The notes under the pieces are model-generated. The model saw only the letters and a list, made by a program, of their open reading frames with translations, was not told where the DNA came from and made no database searches. From assembly GCA_031279175.1 (NCBI GenBank), contig JAITJA010000049.1:1-8973 (forward strand): a stretch of DNA of 8,973 nucleotides, given 5' to 3'. This DNA comes from Odoribacteraceae bacterium (GTDB lineage Bacteria > Bacteroidota > Bacteroidia > Bacteroidales > Marinifilaceae). Below, piece by piece: positions 1 to 6,996 of this stretch. Position 1 is the stretch's first letter. Each line of letters begins with the position of its first letter. Both the position numbers and the translations under genes were made by a program.

Positions 1-510
<510 letters not shown>

Positions 511-552
511 ATAACAAAACGAGATAACAGGATCGTAATCCTGTTACCTCGT
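511..552 (-). terminator. Intrinsic terminator of the tRNA-Glu/rpsT operon
   Basis: On the minus strand, ACGAGGTAACAGGAT (552-538) pairs with ATCCTGTTATCTCGT (533-519) around a TACG tetraloop, followed by TTTGTTAT. All 15 pairs form in the minus-strand RNA, one of them a G-U wobble that would be an A-C mismatch in a plus-strand RNA, so the hairpin points leftward. It begins 26 bp after the rpsT stop codon, where the operon terminator is expected. Confidence 0.88.
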
Positions 553-578
553 TATATTCTTGCTCGCGCCTGGGCGAC

Positions 579-830
579 CTACAGCTTATTCACGTGCAGC
601 GTCAACTTCGACGTCAAGTTTGACGCTTTATTCTTGTGGATGATATGCTTCTTTGCCAGTTTATCCAGCATGGAAACGACTTTGGGTAGCAAGGCTACTG
701 CACTTTCCTTGTCTGCTAGCAGGCGCAGTTTCTTTATCGCGTTCCGGGTTGTTTTCGCGTAATACCGGTTATGCAGTCTCCTTTTCTCCGTTTGCCGGAT
801 TCTTTTTTTCGCGGATTTATGATTTGCCAT
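579..830 (-). CDS. rpsT: 30S ribosomal protein S20
   Basis: This 83-residue basic protein is S20, the primary 16S rRNA-binding protein that joins the 30S subunit early in assembly. The start MANHKSAKKRIRQTEKRR, the NRYYAKTTRNAIKKL helix and the C-terminal IIHKNKASNLTSKL motif follow the family pattern. The length is usual (about 83-88 residues) and the Lys/Arg content is high throughout. The ATG at 830-828 is the only sensible start. The gene begins 30 bp after the upstream tRNA-Glu on the same strand, has no promoter of its own that I can see, and is followed by a strong terminator. It is therefore most likely the last gene of a tRNA-Glu/tRNA-Glu/rpsT transcript, with its mRNA 5' end created by tRNA 3' processing. 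No Shine-Dalgarno sequence is evident, as is usual in Bacteroidota. Confidence 0.97.
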   Translation of the reverse strand: MANHKSAKKRIRQTEKRRLHNRYYAKTTRNAIKKLRLLADKESAVALLPKVVSMLDKLAKKHIIHKNKASNLTSKLTLHVNKL

Positions 831-860
831 CTCTTACAACAAAATTTGGTTCAACTTTAG

Positions 861-932
861 TAGTCCGTACGAGAATCGAACTCGTGTTACAAGAATGAAA
901 ATCTTGCGTCCTAGCCCCTAGACGAACGGACC
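861..932 (-). tRNA. tRNA-Glu (anticodon TTC)
   Basis: This 72-nt cloverleaf on the minus strand has an acceptor stem GGTCCGT/ACGGACT with a G-U first pair and discriminator A. The anticodon stem CAAGA/TCTTG encloses loop TTTTCAT, giving anticodon TTC (complement of 897-899), and the T arm carries GTTCGATTC. The 3' CCA is not encoded. It is the second of two tandem tRNA-Glu genes and differs from its partner at only two positions: the wobble base and one D-loop base. It reads GAA and probably GAG. Confidence 0.97.
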
Positions 933-962
933 GTCTTGTTAATTCATTAAAGTTTGGGTTTG

Positions 963-1034
963 TAGTCCGTACGAGAATCGAACTCGTGTTACAAGAATGA
1001 GAATCTTGCGTCCTAACCCCTAGACGAACGGACC
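963..1034 (-). tRNA. tRNA-Glu (anticodon CTC)
   Basis: This 72-nt tRNA on the minus strand has the same stems as its downstream neighbour. The anticodon loop reads TTCTCAT, giving anticodon CTC (complement of 999-1001), specific for GAG. It differs from the TTC copy only at the wobble base (+ position 1001) and in the D loop (+ position 1016). The two genes are separated by 30 bp. The CCA end is not encoded. It is the first gene after the operon promoter. The near-identity suggests that one copy arose from the other by duplication and anticodon change, or that the pair is kept alike by gene conversion. Confidence 0.96.
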
Positions 1035-1056
1035 ATCTTCGGTTTTTTAGCGGGTG

Positions 1057-1088
1057 CAAATATACGGCGGTTTTCGTTTTCTCCAAAA
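1057..1088 (-). promoter_or_regulatory. Bacteroidota-type promoter for the tRNA-Glu/rpsT operon
   Basis: On the minus strand a -7 element TATATTTG (1064-1057) matches TAnnTTTG fully. A -33 element TTTTG (1088-1084) lies upstream with a 19-bp spacer. Transcription would begin around 1050, about 16 nt before the tRNA-Glu(CTC) 5' end. The perfect match suits a stable-RNA operon. Confidence 0.8.
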
Positions 1089-1111
1089 CAAAACGCGGAT
1101 ATTTTTTCTTG

Positions 1112-1143
1112 TTGCCGTTTCTCGATAAATTCGTCTACTTTTG
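1112..1143 (+). promoter_or_regulatory. Bacteroidota-type promoter for rsmI
   Basis: On the plus strand, TTG at 1112-1114 and TACTTTTG at 1136-1143 (TAnnTTTG) are separated by 21 bp. The predicted start near 1150 leaves a leader of about 14 nt before the rsmI ATG. It is divergent from, and does not overlap, the tRNA operon promoter; the two -33 elements are separated by 23 bp. Confidence 0.7.
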
Positions 1144-1163
1144 TTTCACCAAATCAACGCGGA

Positions 1164-1850
1164 ATGGCTAAACTGTTTTTAATCCCGACACCCGTCGGTA
1201 ATCTCGAAGACATTACCTTGAGAGCGATACGCGTGCTGAAAGAAGCAAGCGTGATACTGGCGGAGGATACTCGTTCGTCGGCAATTTTGTTGAAACATCA
1301 CGGGATAACGACGCCCCTGCTCTCGCATCACAAGTTCAACGAACACCAGCAGGTGGGACGGATCGCCGAGCGCGTCGCCCGGGGAGAGAACGTGGCGTTG
1401 ATCAGCGACGCCGGCACTCCCGGTATCTCCGACCCGGGTTTCCTGCTCGTGCGGACGTGCGTCGAGCGCGGGATCGAGACCGAGTGCCTGCCGGGCGCCA
1501 CGGCATTCGTCCCGGCGCTGGTTAACTCGGCATTTCCTTGTGATCGTTTTTGTTTCGAGGGCTTTCTCCCCCAGAAGAAGGGGCGGCAGAAAAGACTTCT
1601 CGCCCTCGCGGGGGAGGAGCGTACCATGGTGTTTTACGAGTCTCCTTTTCGCCTGGTGAAGGCCCTTGAACAGATGGCCGGGTGTTTCGGCGAGCAACGC
1701 CGCGCTTGCGTCGCGCGGGAGATCAGCAAGATCCACGAGGAGTACCGGCGCGGGTCGCTCGGCGAGCTTATCGCTCATTTTACCGCTAACGGCGTCAAGG
1801 GCGAGATTGTCATCCTCGTGGAGGGGAAAGACGGCACTTGTTCTCGATGA
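1164..1850 (+). CDS. rsmI: 16S rRNA (cytidine-1402-2'-O)-methyltransferase
   Basis: RsmI uses S-adenosylmethionine to methylate the 2'-OH of C1402 in the decoding centre of 16S rRNA. The family signatures are clear: LFLIPTPVGNLEDITLRA at residues 4-21, LAEDTRSS at 32-39, and the glycine-rich ALISDAGTPGISDPG at 78-92, which forms the SAM-binding part of the tetrapyrrole-methylase fold. LPGATAFVPAL follows near 109-119, then FEGFLPQKKGRQKRL and FYESPFRL around 131-164. At 228 residues it has the compact form usual in Bacteroidota, without the longer C-terminal extension of E. coli RsmI. The start is the first ATG, 21 bp after the promoter -7 box. The last 13 codons and the stop overlap the 3' end of the convergent ddl gene. 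Confidence 0.96.
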   Translation: MAKLFLIPTPVGNLEDITLRAIRVLKEASVILAEDTRSSAILLKHHGITTPLLSHHKFNEHQQVGRIAERVARGENVALISDAGTPGISDPGFLLVRTCVERGIETECLPGATAFVPALVNSAFPCDRFCFEGFLPQKKGRQKRLLALAGEERTMVFYESPFRLVKALEQMAGCFGEQRRACVAREISKIHEEYRRGSLGELIAHFTANGVKGEIVILVEGKDGTCSR

Positions 1851-2799
1851 TCGTCTCGATGATCTCCCCGAGATTCCCGTTCATCGCGCGTACCATTTTC
1901 GGGATAAAACTATTAGAGGTCATCCCGGGAGTGGTATTCACTTCCAGCATAAAGATCTCGTCGCCGCGTATCCGGTAGTCAACGCGGACAATTCCCTCGC
2001 ATCGCAGGATGTCATAGATCATCGAGGAGAGGATCTTGACGCGATCGGCCAGCTCTTCCGGGATGTGCGCGGGGATGATCTCCTCCGAGAAGTCCGGATC
2101 GTATTTCGCCTGGAAGTCGAAGAATTCATTCTTGGAGATCACCTCGGCCACCGGCATGAGCATCTCCATCTCCCCGCTCTTGACGACCCCGCAAGTAAAC
2201 TCGCGCCCGTCGATAAAGCGCTCCACCAGCGCGTACGGCCCGTGAGCGAACGCCTTGTCCAGCGCCTCGTCCAGCTGGTCGACCTCCTTCACCTTGGACA
2301 CGCCGAAGCTCGACCCCTCCGCGTTCGGTTTCACGAAGCAGGGCAGCCCCACCTCGTCGGCGATCTCCTCCTTATCGTACGCCATGCCCTCGCGCAGCAG
2401 CAACGAGTCGGGCACGTTCACGCCGTACCCTTTCAAGTAAATATTACACGTGTACTTGTCGAAAGTCAGCGCCGAGCAGAGCGCGTTACATCCCCCGTGC
2501 GGGATCCCGAGCATGTCGAGGTATCCTTGCAGCAGCCCGTTCTCGCCGGGATCCCCGTGGACGGTGATATAGGCGAAGTCGAACGCGATCCGCGCTCCCT
2601 CCCGCGAGAACGAGAAGTCATTTTTATCCACCGGGTAGCGTCGCGCGCCCTCGACGACGTGCCAATCCGCGCCCTTGATGACGACGAGAAACTTGTTATA
2701 CTTCTTCTCGTCCAACAGCTCGTAGATATGGTTTCCCGATTGGATAGAGACCTCGTGTTCCTGGGAGTTACCTCCCGCGATGACGGCTACATTCTTCAT
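1810..2799 (-). CDS. ddl: D-alanine--D-alanine ligase
   Basis: This cytoplasmic ATP-grasp enzyme joins two D-alanines into the dipeptide that ends the peptidoglycan precursor. The 329 residues are typical of the family. Visible motifs are AGGNSQEHEVS at 8-18 (substrate-binding Glu15), HGDPGENG at 81-88, FDKYTCNIYLKGYGV at 113-127, the ATP-binding FVKPNAEGSSFGVS at 155-168, the omega-loop segment FDFQAKYDPDFSEEI near 227-241, and the metal- and phosphate-binding EVNTTPGMT at 286-294. The ATG at 2799-2797 gives the normal Ddl N-terminus. The divergent transporter starts only 29 bp away, so the ddl promoter must lie partly within that gene or be very compact. The last 13 codons (from Asn317-Lys-Cys on) and the stop lie inside the 3' end of rsmI on the other strand; they are beyond the conserved core. 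Confidence 0.96.
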   Translation of the reverse strand: MKNVAVIAGGNSQEHEVSIQSGNHIYELLDEKKYNKFLVVIKGADWHVVEGARRYPVDKNDFSFSREGARIAFDFAYITVHGDPGENGLLQGYLDMLGIPHGGCNALCSALTFDKYTCNIYLKGYGVNVPDSLLLREGMAYDKEEIADEVGLPCFVKPNAEGSSFGVSKVKEVDQLDEALDKAFAHGPYALVERFIDGREFTCGVVKSGEMEMLMPVAEVISKNEFFDFQAKYDPDFSEEIIPAHIPEELADRVKILSSMIYDILRCEGIVRVDYRIRGDEIFMLEVNTTPGMTSNSFIPKMVRAMNGNLGEIIETIIENKCRLSPPRG

Positions 2800-2808
2800 T
2801 CTTTTTCA

Positions 2809-2829
2809 TATTTTCGCGCCGCGAAAGTA
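2809..2829. promoter_or_regulatory. Palindrome and mirrored -7-like boxes between divergent ddl and MATE gene
   Basis: The 29-bp gap between the two starts contains a perfect odd palindrome, TTTCGCG-C-CGCGAAA, at 2812-2826. Overlapping each arm is a near match to the Bacteroidota -7 box: TATTTTCG on the plus strand (2809-2816) and TACTTTCG on the minus strand (2829-2822), each with one departure from TAnnTTTG. I do not find convincing -33 elements for either. It could be a shared operator or paired promoters, or chance in a very short spacer. Confidence 0.35.
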
Positions 2830-4220
2830 TGAAAAAAATGTCCGAAATAAACGACCTCACGCGGGGAGGCGTCGGGAAGAGCGTGTGGAGCATGGCGATA
2901 CCGTTGATCACCGCCTCCTTCATCCAGATGGCTTACAGCCTCACAGACATGTTTTGGGTGGGACGTCTCGGGAGCGAGAGCGTGGCGGCAGTTGGCGCCG
3001 CCGCCTTTTTTCTCTGGCTATGCAACTCCTTGTCCATGATCTGCAAGGTAGGCGTCGAGGTCGCCGTTTCACAATCCCTGGGCGCCCGCCAGCCTCTCCG
3101 CGCCCGCGTCTACGCCAACCAGGCGGCACTACTCGCGAGCATCCTCGCGTTTCTCTACGCCGCCTTCATCTGGCTGATGGCCGATCACTTGATCTCCCTT
3201 TTCCACCTGGAGACTTCCATCTCGGGGCGTTCCGCGACCTACCTCCGGACGACCGTCCCGGGGCTATTCTTCCTGTTCCACAACAACGTGTTTAGCGGGA
3301 TCTACAACGGGCAGGGCAATAGCAAGACCCCCTTCAAAATCCTCTCCGCCGGCTTCATCTGTAACATCATCTTCGACCCGCTTTTTATATACGGCGCGGG
3401 CGTCATCCCTCCACTGGGCGTCACCGGCGCGGCGCTCGCCACGGTACTATCGCAATGCGTGGTATTCGTCATCTTCGCGTATAACCTCTACTACAAGCGC
3501 TCGCCCCTCGGCAAGCTTCGTCTTGTCGGGCGATTACGGCGACGCTTCACCGCGCGCGTGGCCACGCTCGGCTTTCCCGTCAGCCTACAAAACGGGCTTT
3601 TCGCGCTATTCTCGCTCGCGCTGGCCACGTTAGCCGCCCGGTGGGGACATGTCGGGCTGGCCGTGCAGAGCATCGGGGCGCAAGTAGAGGCGCTCACATG
3701 GATGACTGCCGCGGGTTTTTCCACGGCCCTGGCTGCCTTCGTCGGGCAGAACTTCGGCGCGCGCGATTTCGAGCGCATCCGTCGCGGCTATCGCTACACG
3801 CTCAAGCTGGCCGGGAGCGTGAGCCTCGTCGCCACCATCGCCTTCTTCTTTTTCGGCAGGCCGATCTTTAGCCTGTTCGTCCGTGAACCGGGAACGGTGG
3901 AGGCCGGCAACGACTACCTGAGAATCCTGGCACTATCGCAAATCTTCAGCGCGTTCGAGAGCGTCACCGCCGGCGCGTTCAACGGGCTTGGGAGGACGAT
4001 ACCCCCCGCCATCACCGGGATTTTCCTGACCGGCGCGCGCGTGCCACTGGCCTACTACCTGATCACTCTCCCTTTCCTCGGGCTAAACGGCGTCTGGTGG
4101 AGTATCACCCTCTCGAGCATCCTGAAAGGGGCCGTGCTAATGACATGGTACCGGTACTTCCAGCGGAAAAAACTCCCGCGCGCGCCCCGGCAATCGCGCC
4201 CCGGCAAAATTATATCGTGA
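2829..4220 (+). CDS. MATE family multidrug/toxin efflux transporter
   Basis: This 463-residue polytopic inner-membrane protein is a MATE (multidrug and toxic compound extrusion) antiporter of the NorM/DinF kind, expected to expel organic cations or metabolites using a Na+ or H+ gradient. It has the usual 12-helix pattern of two bundles. The first repeat starts with WSMAIPLITASFIQMAYSLTDMFWVGRLG (residues 20-48) and carries SQSLGAR near 81-87, GIYNGQGN near 157-164 and the conserved IIFDPLFIYG near 180-189. The second repeat starts near TLGFPVSLQNG (247-256) and carries the matching AAFVGQNFGARDFER near 302-316. The annotated ATG is followed three codons later by another (2838), and MSEIND is a more family-like start, so the true start may be 2838. 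The substrate cannot be told from sequence. The C-terminal tail is basic. Confidence 0.92.
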   Translation: MKKMSEINDLTRGGVGKSVWSMAIPLITASFIQMAYSLTDMFWVGRLGSESVAAVGAAAFFLWLCNSLSMICKVGVEVAVSQSLGARQPLRARVYANQAALLASILAFLYAAFIWLMADHLISLFHLETSISGRSATYLRTTVPGLFFLFHNNVFSGIYNGQGNSKTPFKILSAGFICNIIFDPLFIYGAGVIPPLGVTGAALATVLSQCVVFVIFAYNLYYKRSPLGKLRLVGRLRRRFTARVATLGFPVSLQNGLFALFSLALATLAARWGHVGLAVQSIGAQVEALTWMTAAGFSTALAAFVGQNFGARDFERIRRGYRYTLKLAGSVSLVATIAFFFFGRPIFSLFVREPGTVEAGNDYLRILALSQIFSAFESVTAGAFNGLGRTIPPAITGIFLTGARVPLAYYLITLPFLGLNGVWWSITLSSILKGAVLMTWYRYFQRKKLPRAPRQSRPGKIIS

Positions 4221-4234
4221 ATAATTTCCATTTC

Positions 4235-4270
4235 ACCGGGAGATTCCATACATTCGTCGCCCGGTAAAAA
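4235..4270 (+). other. Weak hairpin in the MATE-mdh gap
   Basis: In the 81-bp gap, ACCGGG (4235-4240) can pair with CCCGGT (4260-4265) around a 19-nt loop, followed by six A residues. There is no U tract on the plus strand, so this is not a convincing terminator for the transporter gene. ACAATTTG at 4271-4278 resembles a -7 box poorly and is at a suitable distance for an mdh promoter, but no matching -33 element is present. Confidence 0.2.
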
Positions 4271-4301
4271 ACAATTTGAAATAATCATTAAAACCAAGAA
4301 C

Positions 4302-5225
4302 ATGAAAGTAACAGTTGTAGGAGCAGGAAACGTTGGCGCCACCTGCGCGTACGCGATCGCGGAAAAAGAAATCGTCAACGAAGTCATCCTGCTGGATATA
4401 AAAGAAGGCCTCGCCGAGGGGAAGGCCCTGGACATGTGGCAAACAGCGCCGGTGCGCTTGTACGACACCCGTCTGAAGGGCGTGAGCAACGACTACGAGG
4501 CTTCCGCCGGATCGGAAGTTATCGTCATCACATCCGGCATCCCTCGCAAGCCGGGCATGAGCCGCGACGACCTGATCTCCATCAACGCCGGCATCGTGCA
4601 ATCCGTGACGGAAAGCATCGTTCGCTACTCCCCGGACGCCAAAATCATCGTCGTCTCCAACCCGCTCGACGCGATGTGCTATCGCGCTTACCTCACGGCG
4701 GGCCTCCCGTCGTGCAGGGTCTTCGGCATGGCGGGAATACTCGATACAGCCCGCTACATCGCCTTCCTCGCCGACGAGCTGGAGATCTCGCCCAGGGACA
4801 TACAAGCCATGCTACTCGGAGGGCACGGGGACACGATGGTGCCGCTACCGCGCTACACCACCGTGAGCGGGATACCCGTCAGCGAGCTAATCAATGAAAA
4901 CCGGCTGAACGAGATCATCGATCGCACCCGGGGGGGTGGCGGCGAGATTGTCGGGCTCATGGGCACTTCCGCGTGGTACGCCCCTGGAAATGCCGCCGCG
5001 CAAATGGTGGAAGCGATCATCAAGGACCAGCGTCGCGTCGTCCCCGTCTGCGCCTACCTGAACGGCGAGTATGGCATGAGCGACATCTACCTCGGCGTGC
5101 CGGTCATCCTCGGGAAAAACGGCGTGGAGAAAATCATCGAACTTAAACTCAACGTCAGCGAACAGGCCCTGCTCGCCCGTTCTGCCGCCGCCGTTAGATC
5201 TACTCTCGACGTGATCGTCCCCTGA
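4302..5225 (+). CDS. mdh: Malate dehydrogenase (NAD-dependent)
   Basis: This cytoplasmic enzyme interconverts malate and oxaloacetate with NAD(H). In anaerobic Bacteroidales it commonly serves the reductive branch to fumarate and succinate. The 307 residues show the Rossmann motif VVGAGNVGA at 5-13 with acidic Asp32 for NAD ribose, and the substrate loop GIPRKPGMSRDDL at 79-91, where Arg82 marks malate rather than lactate specificity. Arg88, Asn120 in VVSNPLD, Arg151 in LDTARY and the catalytic GGHGDTMVP with His175 complete the active site. The form is the LDH-like MDH (type 3) found in Bacteroidota. The start is the only early ATG and gives a standard N-terminus. It lies 81 bp after the transporter gene with no clear promoter, so it may have a weak one or be partly co-transcribed. 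A G/C-rich hairpin follows the stop. Confidence 0.95.
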   Translation: MKVTVVGAGNVGATCAYAIAEKEIVNEVILLDIKEGLAEGKALDMWQTAPVRLYDTRLKGVSNDYEASAGSEVIVITSGIPRKPGMSRDDLISINAGIVQSVTESIVRYSPDAKIIVVSNPLDAMCYRAYLTAGLPSCRVFGMAGILDTARYIAFLADELEISPRDIQAMLLGGHGDTMVPLPRYTTVSGIPVSELINENRLNEIIDRTRGGGGEIVGLMGTSAWYAPGNAAAQMVEAIIKDQRRVVPVCAYLNGEYGMSDIYLGVPVILGKNGVEKIIELKLNVSEQALLARSAAAVRSTLDVIVP

Positions 5226-5239
5226 CACGACGACAGCGA

Positions 5240-5295
5240 GGGGGGGGAAGACGGGAACACCCCCGCCCCCTCCCGTCCCCCTCCTGTTATTCTCT
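5240..5295 (+). terminator. Candidate terminator after mdh
   Basis: Starting 15 bp after the mdh stop, a run of eight G (5240-5247) and GACGGGA (5250-5256) faces TCCCGTC (5271-5277) and CCCCTCC, giving a stem of 7 bp plus about 7 bp across an AA bulge, with a 14-nt loop. It is followed by TGTTATTCT, only moderately T-rich. Downstream, TGTCCC/GGGACA (5295-5311) forms a second small hairpin. It may terminate mdh transcripts, but the weak T tract leaves readthrough into phoH possible. Confidence 0.4.
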
Positions 5296-5378
5296 GTCCC
5301 GGCTTGGGACACGCGAATCTCTACCAGCGAACTCCAAACCATGACACGTAACCCACGACACATTTAAAGCCAGCCGCC

Positions 5379-6704
5379 ATGACAAGCAACAAAAAAACAT
5401 TCGTCCTAGACACCAACGTCGTCCTGCACGACTACCGTTCCATCTACAACTTCCAGGAAAACGACATCGTGATCCCCATTGTCGTCCTCGAGGAGCTTGA
5501 CAAGTTCAAGCGGGGAAACGACCAGATCCACTTCCACGCCCGCGAGTTCGCCCGCGCCTTAGACGGGATTGCCGACCCGGACTTCTTCAACAAGGGGGCG
5601 TCGCTCGGGCATGGACTCGGGAGACTATTCATACAGACCGGCGTGCCGTTCTCGGAGAAGATGAGACACTCCTTCCGGGACGACATCCCTGACCATCGCA
5701 TCCTGGCCGTCACCGAGTTCCTGGCCAACCAGAAGCCGGGAGAAAAAGTCATCCTCGTGACAAAGGACATCAATCTCCGGATGAAAGCCAGATCCCTGGG
5801 GCTACTCGCCGAGGATTACAAGACAGACCAGGTCGAGGACCCCGACGAGTCGCTCAACAGGAGTATTACCACGATCAACGACTTCCCCGACGAGATCATC
5901 ACGCGGTTACACGCGGGAGAACTACCCGCGGGGACCGTCTTCCCGGGACAATCCATCAAGGGCAACCACTACTACGCGCTCAAAAACGGTAGCGCGTCGG
6001 TCATGGTCGCGCACGACCCTCTCCGGCGAGTAATACGCAAGGTCGAAAAGCTAAACGCGTTCGGCATCTTCCCGAAAAACTCGGAGCAAGCTTTCGCGAT
6101 AGACGCGTTAATGAACCCGGCAATCTCCCTCGTGGCGATCAGCGGCAAGGCAGGCACGGGGAAAACATTACTGGCCCTGGCCGCCGCGTTACAACAGCAC
6201 GCGTCATTCGAGCAGGTATACCTCGCCCGTCCCATCGTCGCGCTTTCTAACAAAGATCTCGGCTTCCTTCCCGGGGACGTCAAGGAAAAAGTCTCCCCCT
6301 ACATGCAGCCGCTCTTCGACAACCTCGGCGTGATCCGCCACCGCCACAACGCGCACGGGCAAGAAAACCGTCTCGTCGACGACATGCTCAAGGACCAGCG
6401 TCTCATCATCTCCGCGCTCGCGTACATCCGCGGGCGAAGCCTCTCGAACATCTTTTTCATCGCGGACGAGGCGCAAAACCTCTCCCCGCACGAGATCAAA
6501 ACGATCATCACCCGCGCCGGGGAGGGATGCAAAATGGTCTTCACCGGGGACATCGACCAGATAGACTCGCCCTACCTCGATCGCCGTTCCAACGGCCTGT
6601 CGCACCTCTTCTCCCGCCTCGAGGGACAAGACTTCTTCGCCCACGTGCACCTGGAAAAAGGCGAGAGAAGTCACCTCGCCGAGGTCGCCAGCAACCTCCT
6701 CTAA
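5379..6704 (+). CDS. PIN-PhoH fusion protein (PhoH2-type RNase/ATPase)
   Basis: This 441-residue protein joins an N-terminal PIN nuclease-like domain to a C-terminal PhoH ATPase domain. In the PIN part (about 7-150) the acidic metal-binding residues are visible: FVLDTN with Asp11, VVLEELDKFK with Glu39, DDIPDHRIL with Asp105 and VTKDINLR with Asp130. A linker and small beta-rich segment follow to about 230. The PhoH domain has Walker A SGKAGTGKT at 255-263, LARPIV and LGFLPGDVKEK near 282-304, Walker B IADEAQNLSP at 361-370 and FTGDIDQID at 388-396. Both domains look intact. Mycobacterial PhoH2 of this architecture is described as an ATP-dependent RNA-unwinding ribonuclease, so an RNA-processing role is likely; the target here is unknown. 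No TAnnTTTG promoter is evident in the 153-bp gap before it. Confidence 0.93.
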   Translation: MTSNKKTFVLDTNVVLHDYRSIYNFQENDIVIPIVVLEELDKFKRGNDQIHFHAREFARALDGIADPDFFNKGASLGHGLGRLFIQTGVPFSEKMRHSFRDDIPDHRILAVTEFLANQKPGEKVILVTKDINLRMKARSLGLLAEDYKTDQVEDPDESLNRSITTINDFPDEIITRLHAGELPAGTVFPGQSIKGNHYYALKNGSASVMVAHDPLRRVIRKVEKLNAFGIFPKNSEQAFAIDALMNPAISLVAISGKAGTGKTLLALAAALQQHASFEQVYLARPIVALSNKDLGFLPGDVKEKVSPYMQPLFDNLGVIRHRHNAHGQENRLVDDMLKDQRLIISALAYIRGRSLSNIFFIADEAQNLSPHEIKTIITRAGEGCKMVFTGDIDQIDSPYLDRRSNGLSHLFSRLEGQDFFAHVHLEKGERSHLAEVASNLL

Positions 6705-6996
6705 CTATACCGGGCGGCGGGCCCTCTCCAATCCCGTCTCCCACTCGTCGCGCGGGCAGTCGCCCGGGGATAACGAGGAAAAAAACACCATCGCCCGCCC
6801 GTCCACTCGCGCGGGCGAAAACATACCCGCGCGACAATCCAGGGCCTAAAGCAACCAACCCGTCCCGCGCGCGAGAAAATCAGCACCTGACGCGCTCCAT
6901 TTCCCCCTCCCGTTTACCAAAAAGATTTACCTTTGAGGGCAACCGGGACAAAAACTGTCAAGAGCCGGGAACGACAAATCACTTCAATCACGTACC
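6705..6996. other. Hairpin-rich gap between phoH and uxaC
   Basis: This 292-bp stretch has no supported gene. It holds a compound hairpin at 6744-6777: outer CTCGT/ACGAG and inner CGGGC-AGTC-GCCCG, followed by GAAAAAAAC, so without the U tract of a plus-strand intrinsic terminator. It also holds a perfect 9-bp inverted repeat, TCGCGCGGG/CCCGCGCGA, at 6807-6834 with a 10-nt loop. Both begin with similar CCACTCG..CGCGGGC sequence, suggesting related elements. The uxaC promoter box lies near the right end. Confidence 0.5.
6928..6935 (+). promoter_or_regulatory. Candidate -7 box of the uxaC promoter
   Basis: TACCTTTG matches TAnnTTTG exactly and lies 61 bp before the uxaC ATG, predicting a leader of about 55 nt. 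The -33 region is poor: the nearest TTT, at 6900-6902, is about 25 bp upstream, further than the usual 19-21. This may mean dependence on an activator, which would fit a catabolic gene, but I see no defined operator. Confidence 0.5.

Noticed and set aside
817..1086. 89-residue minus-strand open frame
   Set aside because: It is a translation through the two tRNA-Glu genes, whose duplication explains its internal repeat.
1666..2832. 388-residue plus-strand open frame opposite ddl
   Set aside because: It is antisense to a clear ddl and extends only because of GC-rich codon use; no family features.
5240..5247. Run of eight G as a G-quadruplex or phase-variable homopolymer
   Set aside because: It is outside genes, is a single run rather than four, and is better explained as one arm of the hairpin after mdh.
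6744..6790. Intrinsic terminator for phoH
   Set aside because: The hairpin is followed by A residues on the plus strand; the T tract is on the minus strand and on the wrong side to serve as a terminator for phoH.
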